A stretch of DNA of 64,000 nucleotides from Rhodoferax aquaticus (GTDB lineage Bacteria > Pseudomonadota > Gammaproteobacteria > Burkholderiales > Burkholderiaceae_C), in the NCBI RefSeq assembly GCF_006974105.1, contig NZ_CP036282.1, positions 2,542,001 through 2,606,000 of the forward strand. Direction: 5' to 3'. The first letter of the stretch is position 1. Each line of letters begins with the position of its first letter. This document shows positions 24,742-33,271 of the stretch, piece by piece. A model generated the notes under the pieces. That model saw nothing but the letters and a program-made list of their open reading frames with translations. It was not told the origin of the DNA and ran no database searches. Position numbers and translations under genes: made by a program.

Positions 24742-26592
24742 GCTGGTGCGGTGGGCGTTGGCGCGGGGCAGCAGGCGGTCGAAGTAGAACTCTGCGGTCT
24801 GGATTTTGGTGCGGTAGAACTCGTCAGACTCTGCGCCCTTGGCGGGCTGGGCTGCGTTGGCAGCTGCTTCGCTAGCGGCCTTGTCTTTTAACTTGCTCTT
24901 GCCTTTGGACTTGGCCTTGACCGTGTCTAACTCGCCTAGCAACTGGGTGGCCTTCTCCGCCTGCAGGGCCCAGTAGTAGGCCATCATCACGTAGCCGGAG
25001 TACATGAGGTAGTCAAAGCTGGCAGAGCCCACCAATTCGCGGTCTTTGGGGGCGCGCAGCATGATGGCGGTGGTCAGCACATTCCACTCGGCAGCGCGCA
25101 TGGTCAGGTTGCGGGCCATGGCGCCCAAGGGGGTGCGCGACAGCAAATGTGGGCGGGCAAACTGCAGCATGGTGAGGCTGAAGTCGCGCACACACTTGCC
25201 TTTAGAGCCCAGCAACACCTTGCGGCCCAGCAAGTCCAAGGCTTGAATGCCGGTGGTGCCTTCGTACAGGGTGGAGATGCGGGCGTCGCGCGCAATTTGC
25301 TCCATGCCGTGCTCTTGCACGTAGCCATGGCCACCAAACACTTGGATGCCCAGGTTAGCGGCTTCCAAGCCCATTTCGGTCAAAAAGCCTTTGAGGATGG
25401 GCGTGAAGAAGCCCAGCTTGCTGTCGTACTCTTTGTACTTGGCTTGGTCGCCCGCGGCCACGGCGTTGAACATATGGTCACCCAGTTTGAGCACGCCGTA
25501 GATCATGGCGCGGCCACCTTCGGCAATGGCTTTTTGGGTGAGCAGCATGCGGCGCACATCGGGGTGCCAGATCAAGGCGTCGGCCTTGTTTTCAGGCTCT
25601 TTTTTGCCCGACAAGGCGCGCATAGAGCGGCGGTCTTTGGCATAAGGCAAGGCACCTTGGAAGGCGGCTTCTGCATGGCACACGCCCTGCACAGCGGTGC
25701 CCAAACGCGCTGTGTTCATGAAGGTGAACATGGCTTCCAAGCCCCGGTTGGGCTCGCCCACCATGGTGCCCACCGCTTCATCAAAATTGAGCACAGCCGT
25801 AGATGAGGCGCGAATGCCCATCTTGTGCTCGATAGATCCGCAAGAGACGCCGTTGCGCGTGCCCAGCGAGCCGTCTGCATTGACGTTGACCTTGGGCACA
25901 GCAAACAAAGAGATGCCGCGTGTGCCTTCAGGCGCGTCGGGCAGGCGTGCCAGCACGATGTGGATGATGTTGTCGGTCAGGTCGTGCTCACCGGCCGAGA
26001 TAAAAATCTTGGTACCTGTGAGCTTGTAGCTGCCATCTGCCTGAGGCACAGCCTTGGTTTTGATTTGGGCCAAGTCGGTGCCGCACTGTGGCTCGGTCAG
26101 GCACATGGTGCCCGCCCACGTGCCTGCCACCAAAGAGGGCAGCAACTGCTGCTTCTGTGCCTCGGTGCCGTATTGCATCAGCGTGTTGATGCAACCCACG
26201 GACAAGCCAGGGTACATGGTGAACGACCAGTTGGCCGTGCCCATCATCTCAGACTTGAAGATGTTGAAGGACATGGGCAGGCCTTGGCCGCCGTACTCAG
26301 CGGGGAAGGACAAACCTTGCCAGCCACCTTGCACAAACTGGTCGTAGGCTTCTTTAAAGCCCTTGGGCGTGGTGACCACGCCGTCTTTGAAGTGGCATCC
26401 TTCTTGGTCGCCTGAGTGGTTCAGCGGGGCCAGCACTTCTTCGCACAGGGTGGCGGCACCTTCCAAAATGGCGTCCACCATATCAGGCGTGGCCTCGGCA
26501 CCGTTGCTCAGGCTGGCGTAGTGACCGGGGTAGTCCAGTACTTCGTTCATCAAGAAGCGCATATCGCGCAGGGGGGCTTTGTACGTAGTCAT
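24682..26592 (-). CDS. Acyl-CoA dehydrogenase, long form (about 600 residues, C-terminal extension)
   Basis: 636 residues. The N-terminal MTTYKAPLRDMRFLMNEVL, the flavin signature MCLTEPQCGTDL near residue 165 and GYVQEHGMEQIARDARISTLYEGTTGIQALDL near 410 (partly quoted) place it with the long acyl-CoA dehydrogenases that include DmdC-like and FadE-like enzymes. A Lys/Ala-rich insertion (KAKSKGKSKLKDK) near residue 575 looks like a disordered linker. It oxidises acyl-CoA to enoyl-CoA as the last gene of a four-gene operon with thiolase, MaoC hydratase and reductase. Its terminal 20 codons are duplicated at 22619-22678. Chain-length preference is unknown. Confidence 0.9.
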   Translation of the reverse strand: MTTYKAPLRDMRFLMNEVLDYPGHYASLSNGAEATPDMVDAILEGAATLCEEVLAPLNHSGDQEGCHFKDGVVTTPKGFKEAYDQFVQGGWQGLSFPAEYGGQGLPMSFNIFKSEMMGTANWSFTMYPGLSVGCINTLMQYGTEAQKQQLLPSLVAGTWAGTMCLTEPQCGTDLAQIKTKAVPQADGSYKLTGTKIFISAGEHDLTDNIIHIVLARLPDAPEGTRGISLFAVPKVNVNADGSLGTRNGVSCGSIEHKMGIRASSTAVLNFDEAVGTMVGEPNRGLEAMFTFMNTARLGTAVQGVCHAEAAFQGALPYAKDRRSMRALSGKKEPENKADALIWHPDVRRMLLTQKAIAEGGRAMIYGVLKLGDHMFNAVAAGDQAKYKEYDSKLGFFTPILKGFLTEMGLEAANLGIQVFGGHGYVQEHGMEQIARDARISTLYEGTTGIQALDLLGRKVLLGSKGKCVRDFSLTMLQFARPHLLSRTPLGAMARNLTMRAAEWNVLTTAIMLRAPKDRELVGSASFDYLMYSGYVMMAYYWALQAEKATQLLGELDTVKAKSKGKSKLKDKAASEAAANAAQPAKGAESDEFYRTKIQTAEFYFDRLLPRANAHRTSALASTRSVMQIDKEHFAFV

Positions 26593-26595
26593 GGT

Positions 26596-27888
26596 TTAAC
26601 GCTCCACAATGGCAACAACACCTTGGCCACCTGCGGCGCAGATGGAAATCAGGCCACGGCCTGAACCCTTTTGGGCCAGCAGCTTGGCCAGGCTGGCCAC
26701 AATGCGCCCGCCGGTAGCGGCAAACGGATGACCCGCTGCCAAGGAGCTACCGTTGACGTTGAGCTTTTTCATATCAATCTTGCCCAGGGCTTTGTCCAGA
26801 CCCAAGGTTTCTTTGCAGTAGGTTTTGTCTTCCCACGCCTTCAAGGTGCACAGCACTTGGGCGGCAAAGGCTTCGTGGATTTCGTAGTAATCAAAGTCTT
26901 GCAACTTCAGGTTGGCGCGGGCCAGCATGCGAGGCACTGCGTAGGCGGGTGCCATGAGCAAGCCTTCTTTTTTGTCAAAGAAGTCCACCGCTGCCACTTC
27001 GCTGAAGGTCAAGTAAGCCAGCACGGGCAGATTGCGCGCGGCGGCCCACTCTTCGCTGGCCAGCAACACGGCGGAAGCACCGTCGGTCAGCGGTGTGGAG
27101 TTGCCTGCGGTCAGCGTGCCTTTTTCCGGGGCTACCTTTTTGTCGAACACGGGCTTTAAGGAGCGCAGCTTTTCGATGCTGAGGTCGGCGCGCAAGTTGT
27201 TGTCGCGGTTCACGCCCTTGAAAGGGGTCATGAGGTCGTTGAAGAACTCAGCGTCGTAGGCCTTGGCCAGGTTTTGGTGGCTCTTCAAGGCCAAGGCGTC
27301 TTGGTCTTCGCGGCTGATGCCCCACTGCTGCGCCATTTGCTCGGCGTGCTCGCCCATGGACAAGCCGGTGCGTGGCTCGCCATTGCGCGGGAGCGACGGT
27401 TGCACCAACATGCCGGGGCGCATTTTGGCCAACGCGGCCAGGCGCTGGGCCGTGGTCTTGGCGCGGCTGGCTTCTAGCAAGATCTTGCGCATTTTTTCGT
27501 TCACGCCAATGGGTGCGTCCGAGGTGGTGTCCACGCCACCGGCAATGCCGCTGTCAATGTGGCCCAAGGCGATCTTGTTGGCCACCAGCATGGCAGCCTC
27601 CAAGCCTGTGCCGCAGGCTTGCTGGATGTCAAACGCAGGGGTTTCGCGCGACAAGGTGGTGGAGAGCACGCTCTCACGCACCAGGTTGAAGTCACGCGCA
27701 TGCTTCATCACTGCGCCTGCGACCACGTCACCCAGACGCTCGCCATGCAGGTTAAAGCGGTCCACCAAGCCTTGGATAGTGGCGGTGAGCATCTCTTGGT
27801 TAGACGCTTGGGAATACACCGTGTTGGAGCGAGCAAACGGAATACGGTTGCCGCCAATGATGGCGACGCGACGGATAGCTTGGGTCAT
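26596..27888 (-). CDS. fadI: Acetyl-CoA acyltransferase (thiolase)
   Basis: 430 residues from ATG 27888, which has AGGA upstream; the open frame continues 17 codons further. Catalytic Cys is in QACGTGLEAAM near residue 90, the His of NEAFAA-type is in IHEAFAAQVL, and the second Cys is in ISICAAGGQG near the C-terminus, as in FadI-like thiolases. It cleaves 3-ketoacyl-CoA with CoA. It sits 3 bases upstream of the dehydrogenase gene and is in the same operon. A biosynthetic direction cannot be excluded. Confidence 0.88.
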   Translation of the reverse strand: MTQAIRRVAIIGGNRIPFARSNTVYSQASNQEMLTATIQGLVDRFNLHGERLGDVVAGAVMKHARDFNLVRESVLSTTLSRETPAFDIQQACGTGLEAAMLVANKIALGHIDSGIAGGVDTTSDAPIGVNEKMRKILLEASRAKTTAQRLAALAKMRPGMLVQPSLPRNGEPRTGLSMGEHAEQMAQQWGISREDQDALALKSHQNLAKAYDAEFFNDLMTPFKGVNRDNNLRADLSIEKLRSLKPVFDKKVAPEKGTLTAGNSTPLTDGASAVLLASEEWAAARNLPVLAYLTFSEVAAVDFFDKKEGLLMAPAYAVPRMLARANLKLQDFDYYEIHEAFAAQVLCTLKAWEDKTYCKETLGLDKALGKIDMKKLNVNGSSLAAGHPFAATGGRIVASLAKLLAQKGSGRGLISICAAGGQGVVAIVER

Positions 27889-27939
27889 AAGGTGTCCTAT
27901 TGAAAAGGAAATTGGGGGCTGTGCAAACGGGGCCGACAA

Positions 27940-28824
27940 CTAAGCGGTGTGGAAGCTCAAGTGCCCACGCACATGCGGCTTGTCGCCCTTGGCGTTACGC
28001 ACTTCAAACAGCGCAGCCTGGTCAAAGCTGCCCGTGGTTTGGCGGGTAGACCACAGCGAGGCGCGTGCAGGCAAGAACAAGGGCGTTTTGAACTCCACAG
28101 CCACTTCTGCTTGTGCCACGGGTGCGGCGGGCATGAGTGCAGCCAAAGCGCGTGCCTTGGTCCACATGCCGTGGGCAATGGCTTGGCGAAAGCCAAACAG
28201 CTTGGCCGAGAGTGCCGACATATGGATGGGGTTGAAGTCACCCGACACCTTGCCGTAACGCCGCCCCAAGTCGCTGGAAGCGAAGAAGTCTGCTTGGTGT
28301 GACAAGGGCGTGTCCATGCTGAGCGCACTGGCAAAGGGCTCGCCGGTGGGGTTTTTCACACCCATGCGCAGCAGGGTTTGCGTGGCTTCCCACACCAACT
28401 CGCCATCGCGCAAAATTTTCATGTCGAGGTCAAACATTTGGCCCTTGTCATGCGCCATGAGTTGGCCGGTCGACATTTCCACGCGCACATCGTCACCGGC
28501 CGCCAAGGCGTGGTGCTGCTTCACGCGGTTGCCCAAGTGCACGGTGCCCAAGGCAGGCCATGGGCAATCGGGCGACACAAAAAACGCCATCGCCAGCGGA
28601 AAGGTCAGCATCTGTGGGTACAGCAGTGGCACGCCATGCGCCGCTTGGTAACCACACACCTTGGCATAGGCGGCAATGGCTGCGCCGTCCAGCACCACGC
28701 TGGGCCGCACATAGGTGATGGCGGGCAAGGCCTTGACCACACCAGCGCGCTTGCGCGTGGACAACAAGGCCCCAACGTATTGCGACGCGGTGGCGGGCAG
28801 GGTTTCAAAGTCAATGGTTTTCAT
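27940..28824 (-). CDS. MaoC-like enoyl-CoA hydratase
   Basis: 294 residues from ATG 28824, preceded by AGGTG; a GTG three codons earlier is possible. It has two hot-dog domains; the C-terminal one carries the hydratase-2 motif YGKVSGDFNPIH with the Asp and His catalytic pair, near residue 190. It hydrates trans-2-enoyl-CoA to the (R)-3-hydroxyacyl-CoA, which pairs with the FabG-like reductase upstream. Gaps of 16 and 51 bases to its neighbours support one operon. Confidence 0.88.
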   Translation of the reverse strand: MKTIDFETLPATASQYVGALLSTRKRAGVVKALPAITYVRPSVVLDGAAIAAYAKVCGYQAAHGVPLLYPQMLTFPLAMAFFVSPDCPWPALGTVHLGNRVKQHHALAAGDDVRVEMSTGQLMAHDKGQMFDLDMKILRDGELVWEATQTLLRMGVKNPTGEPFASALSMDTPLSHQADFFASSDLGRRYGKVSGDFNPIHMSALSAKLFGFRQAIAHGMWTKARALAALMPAAPVAQAEVAVEFKTPLFLPARASLWSTRQTTGSFDQAALFEVRNAKGDKPHVRGHLSFHTA

Positions 28825-28840
28825 GCTGTGCACCTGTGCG

Positions 28841-30250
28841 TTAAGCGCCGATCAGGCTTTGGCCGCACACGCGCACCACATTGCCTGTCAGACCGTTGGA
28901 GGCGGGGCTTGCAAACCACGCAATGGCCTGGGCCACATCCTGTGGCAAGCCGCCTTGGCTCATGGAGTTCATGCGGCGGCCCGCTTCGCGAATGGCAAAA
29001 GGCACGGCAGCGGTCATTTGCGTCTCAATAAAGCCAGGCGCTACCGCGTTGATGGTGATGCCCTTCTTGGCAAAAATGGGCGCTGTGCTTTGCACCATGC
29101 CCACCACACCGGCCTTCGACAATGCGTAGTTGGTTTGCCCCAAGTTGCCAGCAATGCCCGAGATCGACGACACGCACACAATACGCCCACCCGCTTTGAG
29201 GGCGCCGGACTCCACCAAGGCGTCGTTGATGCGCTCTTGGGTCGACAAGTTCACGTTGACCACCATCTGCCAGAAATGCTCTTTCATGTTGGCAATGGTT
29301 TTGTCGCGGGTAATGCCCGCGTTGTGCACCACCACATCCCAGCCGCCATCGGCCTTGGCGGCGTCTACCAACAGTTGTGGGGCATCGGCTGCGCCAATGT
29401 CCAGGGCGATGGTGCTGCCGCCAATCTTGGCAGCCACTTCATCCAAACTTGCTTGGGCTTGTGGAATGTCCAAGCAAATCACGGTGGCACCCTCTTGGGC
29501 CATGACTTCAGCAATCGAGGCGCCAATGCCACGTGACGCGCCAGTGACCAGCACTTTTTTGCCCGCCAGGGGCTTGCTCCAGTCGGCAGGAGCAGCGCCC
29601 TCGCCCACGGGCGCACCTACGCGCACCACCTGGGCCGACACATAGGCCGAGCGGGGGGACAGCAAGAAGCGCAAGGTGGATTCGAGCTGCCCTTCAGCGC
29701 CTTCAGCCACATAGACCAACTGCACCGCAATGGCTTTTTTGAGTTCCTTGGCCAGGGAGCGGCTCAAGCCCTCTAGCGCGCGTTGAATCGTGGCTTGGCG
29801 TGGGGTTCGGCACAGCTCTGGTGGGCGGCCCAAAATCACCACGCGGCCACATGGCAGCACCGAGCGCGCGGCATCATGGAAAAATTGGTACAGCGCCTCG
29901 GACTCACTGCTGTCCACCAAGCCTGTGGCGTCAAACACCAGGGCTTTTACTTTTTCGCCGGGTTGGCCGTCAACGCCCCAGCGGCCGCTCATCAAACCGG
30001 CTTGGTTGGCAATGGGCGTCCATTGGGGCAGCTGGGCGTGGGCCACGGTTTGAGCGCCAATGCGTTTGAAAATGCCGGCCAATGTTTCTAGCAAAGGCGC
30101 GTTGGTGCCACCACCGAGCAAGACGCTGCCTTTGATGACGGGCTGACCCGCCTTGTAGCGCTCTAGCACCATCGGTTTGGGCAGGCCCAGCACATCTGCC
30201 AGTTTGCCGCCCACAGGGGAGTTAGCGAAATTCAGGTAGGAATCGGTCAT
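28841..30250 (-). CDS. High-molecular-weight FabG-type 3-oxoacyl reductase
   Basis: 469 residues from ATG 30250. The C-terminal half (from about residue 210) is a short-chain dehydrogenase: nucleotide motif VTGASRGIGASIA, NAGI, a Ser near SSISGIAGN and the YALSK catalytic Tyr-Lys. The N-terminal 200 residues are a second, degenerate Rossmann-like domain lacking the YxxxK pair, the layout of HMW FabG (FabG4-like). It interconverts 3-oxoacyl- and (R)-3-hydroxyacyl thioesters. First gene of the operon; the TetR gene diverges from it. Confidence 0.87.
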   Translation of the reverse strand: MTDSYLNFANSPVGGKLADVLGLPKPMVLERYKAGQPVIKGSVLLGGGTNAPLLETLAGIFKRIGAQTVAHAQLPQWTPIANQAGLMSGRWGVDGQPGEKVKALVFDATGLVDSSESEALYQFFHDAARSVLPCGRVVILGRPPELCRTPRQATIQRALEGLSRSLAKELKKAIAVQLVYVAEGAEGQLESTLRFLLSPRSAYVSAQVVRVGAPVGEGAAPADWSKPLAGKKVLVTGASRGIGASIAEVMAQEGATVICLDIPQAQASLDEVAAKIGGSTIALDIGAADAPQLLVDAAKADGGWDVVVHNAGITRDKTIANMKEHFWQMVVNVNLSTQERINDALVESGALKAGGRIVCVSSISGIAGNLGQTNYALSKAGVVGMVQSTAPIFAKKGITINAVAPGFIETQMTAAVPFAIREAGRRMNSMSQGGLPQDVAQAIAWFASPASNGLTGNVVRVCGQSLIGA

Positions 30251-30375
30251 GGTGTCGTCCAGTGTTGTGCATGCATATTGGATTTTGGTACCGCCAAGTA
30301 CCACGAGCGCCATTCTCTGCGCAATCTCTTGGTATTCTCTAGACCTGCGTGCCTAAAACAAAATAAATATTTCCC

Positions 30376-30975
30376 ATGGACCCCGCCCTCCCCACTCTCG
30401 ACACCAACGAGCACCGTATCCGCCTGTTTGAAGGCATGGCACGCGCTGTAGCGTCTAAGGGCTACGGTGCCAGCACCATTGCCGACATCGTGCGGGAAGC
30501 TAGCGTCTCGCGCCGCACCTTTTACGAACACTTCGCCACCAAAGCGGATTGCCTGGTCGCCTTGTACGAAAACGCCAGCCGCAACGCACTGGCCGTGCTG
30601 CGCGCCACCCTTGACCCCGAACGCGACTGGCACAGCCAGATTGAAGAAGCGATCACCGCCTATTTAGGCTACTTGGGCAGCAACCCGGTGCTTACGCAAA
30701 CCCTGTTCATCGAAATACTGGGCTTGGGCGCGCCGGGATTGGCCGCCCGCAGACGCGTGCACCAAGAGATTGCCGACTTCATGCGCGCCGTGATCAACGC
30801 CTCTGAAGGCCGCCAAGTCTTGTCCCCCGAACTGGCCATGGCCATGGTGGGCAGTGTGAATGAGCTGGCGCTGGAGTTGATCGAGCAAGACCGTGTGCAC
30901 GAGATGAAGACCATCGCCGTCACCACCGCCACTTTGGTACGCGCCGTGGTGGACTTCCACAGCCCCAAACGCTAG
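30376..30975 (+). CDS. TetR-family regulator, candidate repressor of the acyl-CoA operon
   Basis: 199 residues. HTH at about residues 15-62 (ASTIADIVREASVSRRTFYEHFATKADCL, partly quoted), then a helical ligand domain. It diverges from the FabG/MaoC/thiolase/dehydrogenase operon with 125 bases between starts. Fatty-acyl-CoA-responsive TetR repressors (FadR/PsrA-like) are common next to such operons, so an acyl-CoA ligand is the natural inference. A terminator hairpin follows at 30998. Confidence 0.88.
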   Translation: MDPALPTLDTNEHRIRLFEGMARAVASKGYGASTIADIVREASVSRRTFYEHFATKADCLVALYENASRNALAVLRATLDPERDWHSQIEEAITAYLGYLGSNPVLTQTLFIEILGLGAPGLAARRRVHQEIADFMRAVINASEGRQVLSPELAMAMVGSVNELALELIEQDRVHEMKTIAVTTATLVRAVVDFHSPKR

Positions 30976-30997
30976 CCAACGCCCGCCCCAGGAAATA

Positions 30998-31037
30998 GCC
31001 AAAGGCCGACGCCATGTGCTCGGCCTTTGGCGTTTTT
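30998..31037 (+). terminator. Rho-independent terminator after the TetR gene
   Basis: GCCAAAGGCCGA (30998-31009) pairs with TCGGCCTTTGGC (31020-31031) and is followed by GTTTTT. A 12-base stem and T-run make a convincing terminator. Confidence 0.8.
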
Positions 31038-31056
31038 GCCGCTTACCACGCCAGTG

Positions 31057-31115
31057 ATTGCCTAAACAATGTTTGCTCAAACATTAATTGCCTTGACAAT
31101 CACTGCCTAGGCAAT
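31057..31115. promoter_or_regulatory. MarR operator array: three ATTGCCT-type sites and an extra dyad
   Basis: Three 14-base sites share the form ATTGCC-N2-RNCAAT: ATTGCCTAAACAAT (31057-31070), ATTGCCTTGACAAT (31087-31100) and ACTGCCTAGGCAAT (31102-31115). Between the first two is an 18-base dyad, AATGTTTG-CT-CAAACATT (31068-31085). The second and third sites cover the -35 box and the spacer of the marR promoter, which fits autorepression and control of the efflux operon. Confidence 0.65.
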
Positions 31116-31121
31116 TAATAT
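31093..31121 (+). promoter_or_regulatory. marR/efflux promoter, apparently leaderless
   Basis: TTGACA at 31093-31098, a 17-base spacer, and TAATAT at 31116-31121. Transcription would start 6-8 bases downstream, at 31127-31129, that is at or next to the marR ATG at 31129. No Shine-Dalgarno sequence is present before that ATG. Confidence 0.65.
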
Positions 31122-31128
31122 TCAGCCC

Positions 31129-31674
31129 ATGAACGCTAAAGCCTCCAAGTCGCCCACTCCGTCATCAGACGCTGGCAACACGCCCGAGCCCATCACGTTT
31201 TACCAAGCCCACAGCTACAAGCCCGATGACAGCGTGGGCTACCTCATGCGGCAAATCATCACCAGCGTGGGCCAAGAGGTTGAGCGGCAATTCGCCCATA
31301 CCGAGCTCACCAACGCGCAATGGCTGCCCTTGTACAAAATGCACCTCGGCCAAAGCAACACCGTGGCCAGCGTTGCGCGCAGCTGCCAAATGGACTCGGG
31401 CGCAATGACCCGCCTGCTGGACCGTTTGGAGGCCAAAGACCTGTGCAAACGCAGCCGCTCCGAGGAAGACCGCCGCGTGGTCAACATCACCCTCACCGAG
31501 GCGGGCACCCAAGCTGCGCAAGAGATTCCCAAGGTCTTAAGCACGGTGCAAAACGCCTACCTCGCAGGCTTTAGCCAAGAAGAATTTGACACCCTCAAAA
31601 GCCTGCTACGGCGCATGTTGACCAACGCACAAAACTTTGGCACCACAGACGCACCCAATTCCCACGCAGAGTAA
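31129..31674 (+). CDS. MarR-family regulator of the efflux operon
   Basis: 181 residues. The winged HTH includes TNAQWLPLYKMHLG, SVARSCQMDSGAMTRLLDRLE and the wing RSEEDRRVVNITLTEAG. An N-terminal extension of about 25 residues is Ser/Pro-rich. It is the first gene before an outer membrane factor, HlyD and MFS pump, the standard emrR-emrAB arrangement. The predicted mRNA has almost no leader. It probably senses phenolic or lipophilic toxicants exported by the pump; the ligand is inferred only. Confidence 0.9.
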   Translation: MNAKASKSPTPSSDAGNTPEPITFYQAHSYKPDDSVGYLMRQIITSVGQEVERQFAHTELTNAQWLPLYKMHLGQSNTVASVARSCQMDSGAMTRLLDRLEAKDLCKRSRSEEDRRVVNITLTEAGTQAAQEIPKVLSTVQNAYLAGFSQEEFDTLKSLLRRMLTNAQNFGTTDAPNSHAE

Positions 31675-31731
31675 GCACAAGGCCCGCCCCGCTACCTAAG
31701 CGCCCGCCTGATTCCCCCCGCTCGTATCCCT

Positions 31732-33213
31732 ATGACCCATACCACCACTTCTCACCACGCCCCAGCATGGGGCCGCATGGCCCTTAGCGCCACCGCACTC
31801 CTGGTGCTCAGCGCTTGCGCCAATTTTTCAGGCATCAGCTCCAGCGCCAAGCTCATTGAACCCAAAGCCGTGGGCCTAGCGCCGCAAGCAAGCCAAGCCT
31901 CCGCTGACCTGCCACCCTTGGCCGCGCCTTTGGACGCCCAGTGGTGGCTGGCCTACCAAGACAGCCAGCTCAACACCTTGATCACGCAGGCGCTCGACAG
32001 CCACCCTAGCCTGCGCGTGGCCCAAGCCCGCCTGGCACGCGCCCAAGCCGTGAGCCAACACGCCGAGTCCAACGGTGCGCCCCAAGTCAATGGCAGCCTG
32101 GACATGACCCACCAACGCTTTACCGCAACCGGCATGTACCCACCGCCGCTGGCTGGGTCTGTTAACGACACCGGCACGCTGCAAGCCAACGCCAGCTGGG
32201 AGCTGGACTTCTTTGGCAAGAACCGCTCGGCCTTGGACACGGCACTGGGCCAAGCCCGCGCAGCCCAAGCCGATGCGCAAGCGGCTCGCATGCTTTTGGC
32301 CAGCAATGTGGCGCGCACCTACTTTGCGCTACAGAGGGTGAATGCCCAACTCGCCGTGGCCGAGCGCACCCTGGCGCAACGCACGCAATCCAAAGCCTTG
32401 GTGCAAGACCGTGTGAACGCTGGCCTGGACACGCAGCTCGAGCTGCAGCAAAGCGACAGCGCGCTGCCTGAGGCCCGCTTCCAAATCGAAGTGCTCAAAG
32501 AGCAGCAAGCCCTGCAGCTCAATATGCTGGCGGCACTGACTTCTCAGCAAAATGTGCCACTAGCGCCCACGCTGACTGCGCAAGCAGCTATAGAACCTAT
32601 AGCACTGAGCCAGACCATTCCACTGGACCTGTTGGGCCGACGCGCCGATATAGCCGCCGCACGCTGGCGTGTGGAGGCCGCCAGCAGCGATGTTGCCAAT
32701 GCCAAAACACTGTTCTACCCCAATGTGAACTTGGTCGGCTTTGCCGGACTCTCCAGCATTGGCTTTGACAAGCTGCTGAAAAACGAGAGCCAGCAATGGG
32801 GCGTAGGCCCCGCCATCCGTTTGCCCATTTTTGAAGCGGGCCGCTTGCGTGCCAACCTCAAGGGCAAAGCGGCTGACCTAGACGCCGCCATTGAAAGCTA
32901 CAACGCCTTAGTCATTGACGCAGTGCGCGACGTGGCCGACCAACTGGCCTCGGCCAAAGCCATACAACGCCAACGCGTGGAGCAAGCCGCAGCCCAGGCC
33001 TCTGCCGAAGCCGCCTACGCCATTGCCACCCAGCGCTACAAGGCAGGCTTGGGCACTTACCTGAACGTGCTGAGCGCCGAAACCGCGGTACTGGCCCAAC
33101 GCCGCCAGGCGGTTGACCTCAACGCCCGCGTACTGGACACGCAGATTCAACTCATTCGCGCACTCGGTGGCGGCTATAGCGCAGAAGCAGACAGCCTGCA
33201 TGCTGCCCGCTGA
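31732..33213 (+). CDS. Efflux outer membrane factor, NodT-type lipoprotein
   Basis: 493 residues. A signal peptide ending in VLSAC (Cys near residue 24) marks an outer-membrane lipoprotein. Two TolC-type OEP repeats follow, with QWWLAYQDSQLNTLI and LLGRRADIAAARWRVEAA being typical NodT motifs. It forms the outer channel for the EmrAB-like pump of the next two genes. A 43-bp repeat copy lies inside the gene (32563-32605), encoding APTLTAQAAIEPIA in the inter-repeat region. Confidence 0.92.
   Translation: MTHTTTSHHAPAWGRMALSATALLVLSACANFSGISSSAKLIEPKAVGLAPQASQASADLPPLAAPLDAQWWLAYQDSQLNTLITQALDSHPSLRVAQARLARAQAVSQHAESNGAPQVNGSLDMTHQRFTATGMYPPPLAGSVNDTGTLQANASWELDFFGKNRSALDTALGQARAAQADAQAARMLLASNVARTYFALQRVNAQLAVAERTLAQRTQSKALVQDRVNAGLDTQLELQQSDSALPEARFQIEVLKEQQALQLNMLAALTSQQNVPLAPTLTAQAAIEPIALSQTIPLDLLGRRADIAAARWRVEAASSDVANAKTLFYPNVNLVGFAGLSSIGFDKLLKNESQQWGVGPAIRLPIFEAGRLRANLKGKAADLDAAIESYNALVIDAVRDVADQLASAKAIQRQRVEQAAAQASAEAAYAIATQRYKAGLGTYLNVLSAETAVLAQRRQAVDLNARVLDTQIQLIRALGGGYSAEADSLHAAR
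32563..32605 (+). repeat. 43-bp repeat family, copy inside the outer membrane factor gene
   Basis: GCGCCC, 8 bases, TGCGCAAGCAGCTAT, 7 bases, ATAGCAC. It is read in the same frame as the copy in the CoA-transferase gene (A-P-x3-A-Q-x-A-I-x2-I-A). Confidence 0.7.
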
Positions 33214-33271
33214 ACCCCGGCCCCACCCCAGACCCAACGCATTTATCTAGACCCAATTTCTCAAAAACATC

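Noticed and set aside
24490..24891. 133-codon plus-strand open frame over the right direct repeat
   Set aside because: Crosses the hairpin and is antisense to the acyl-CoA dehydrogenase gene; similar artefacts arise at the left repeat.
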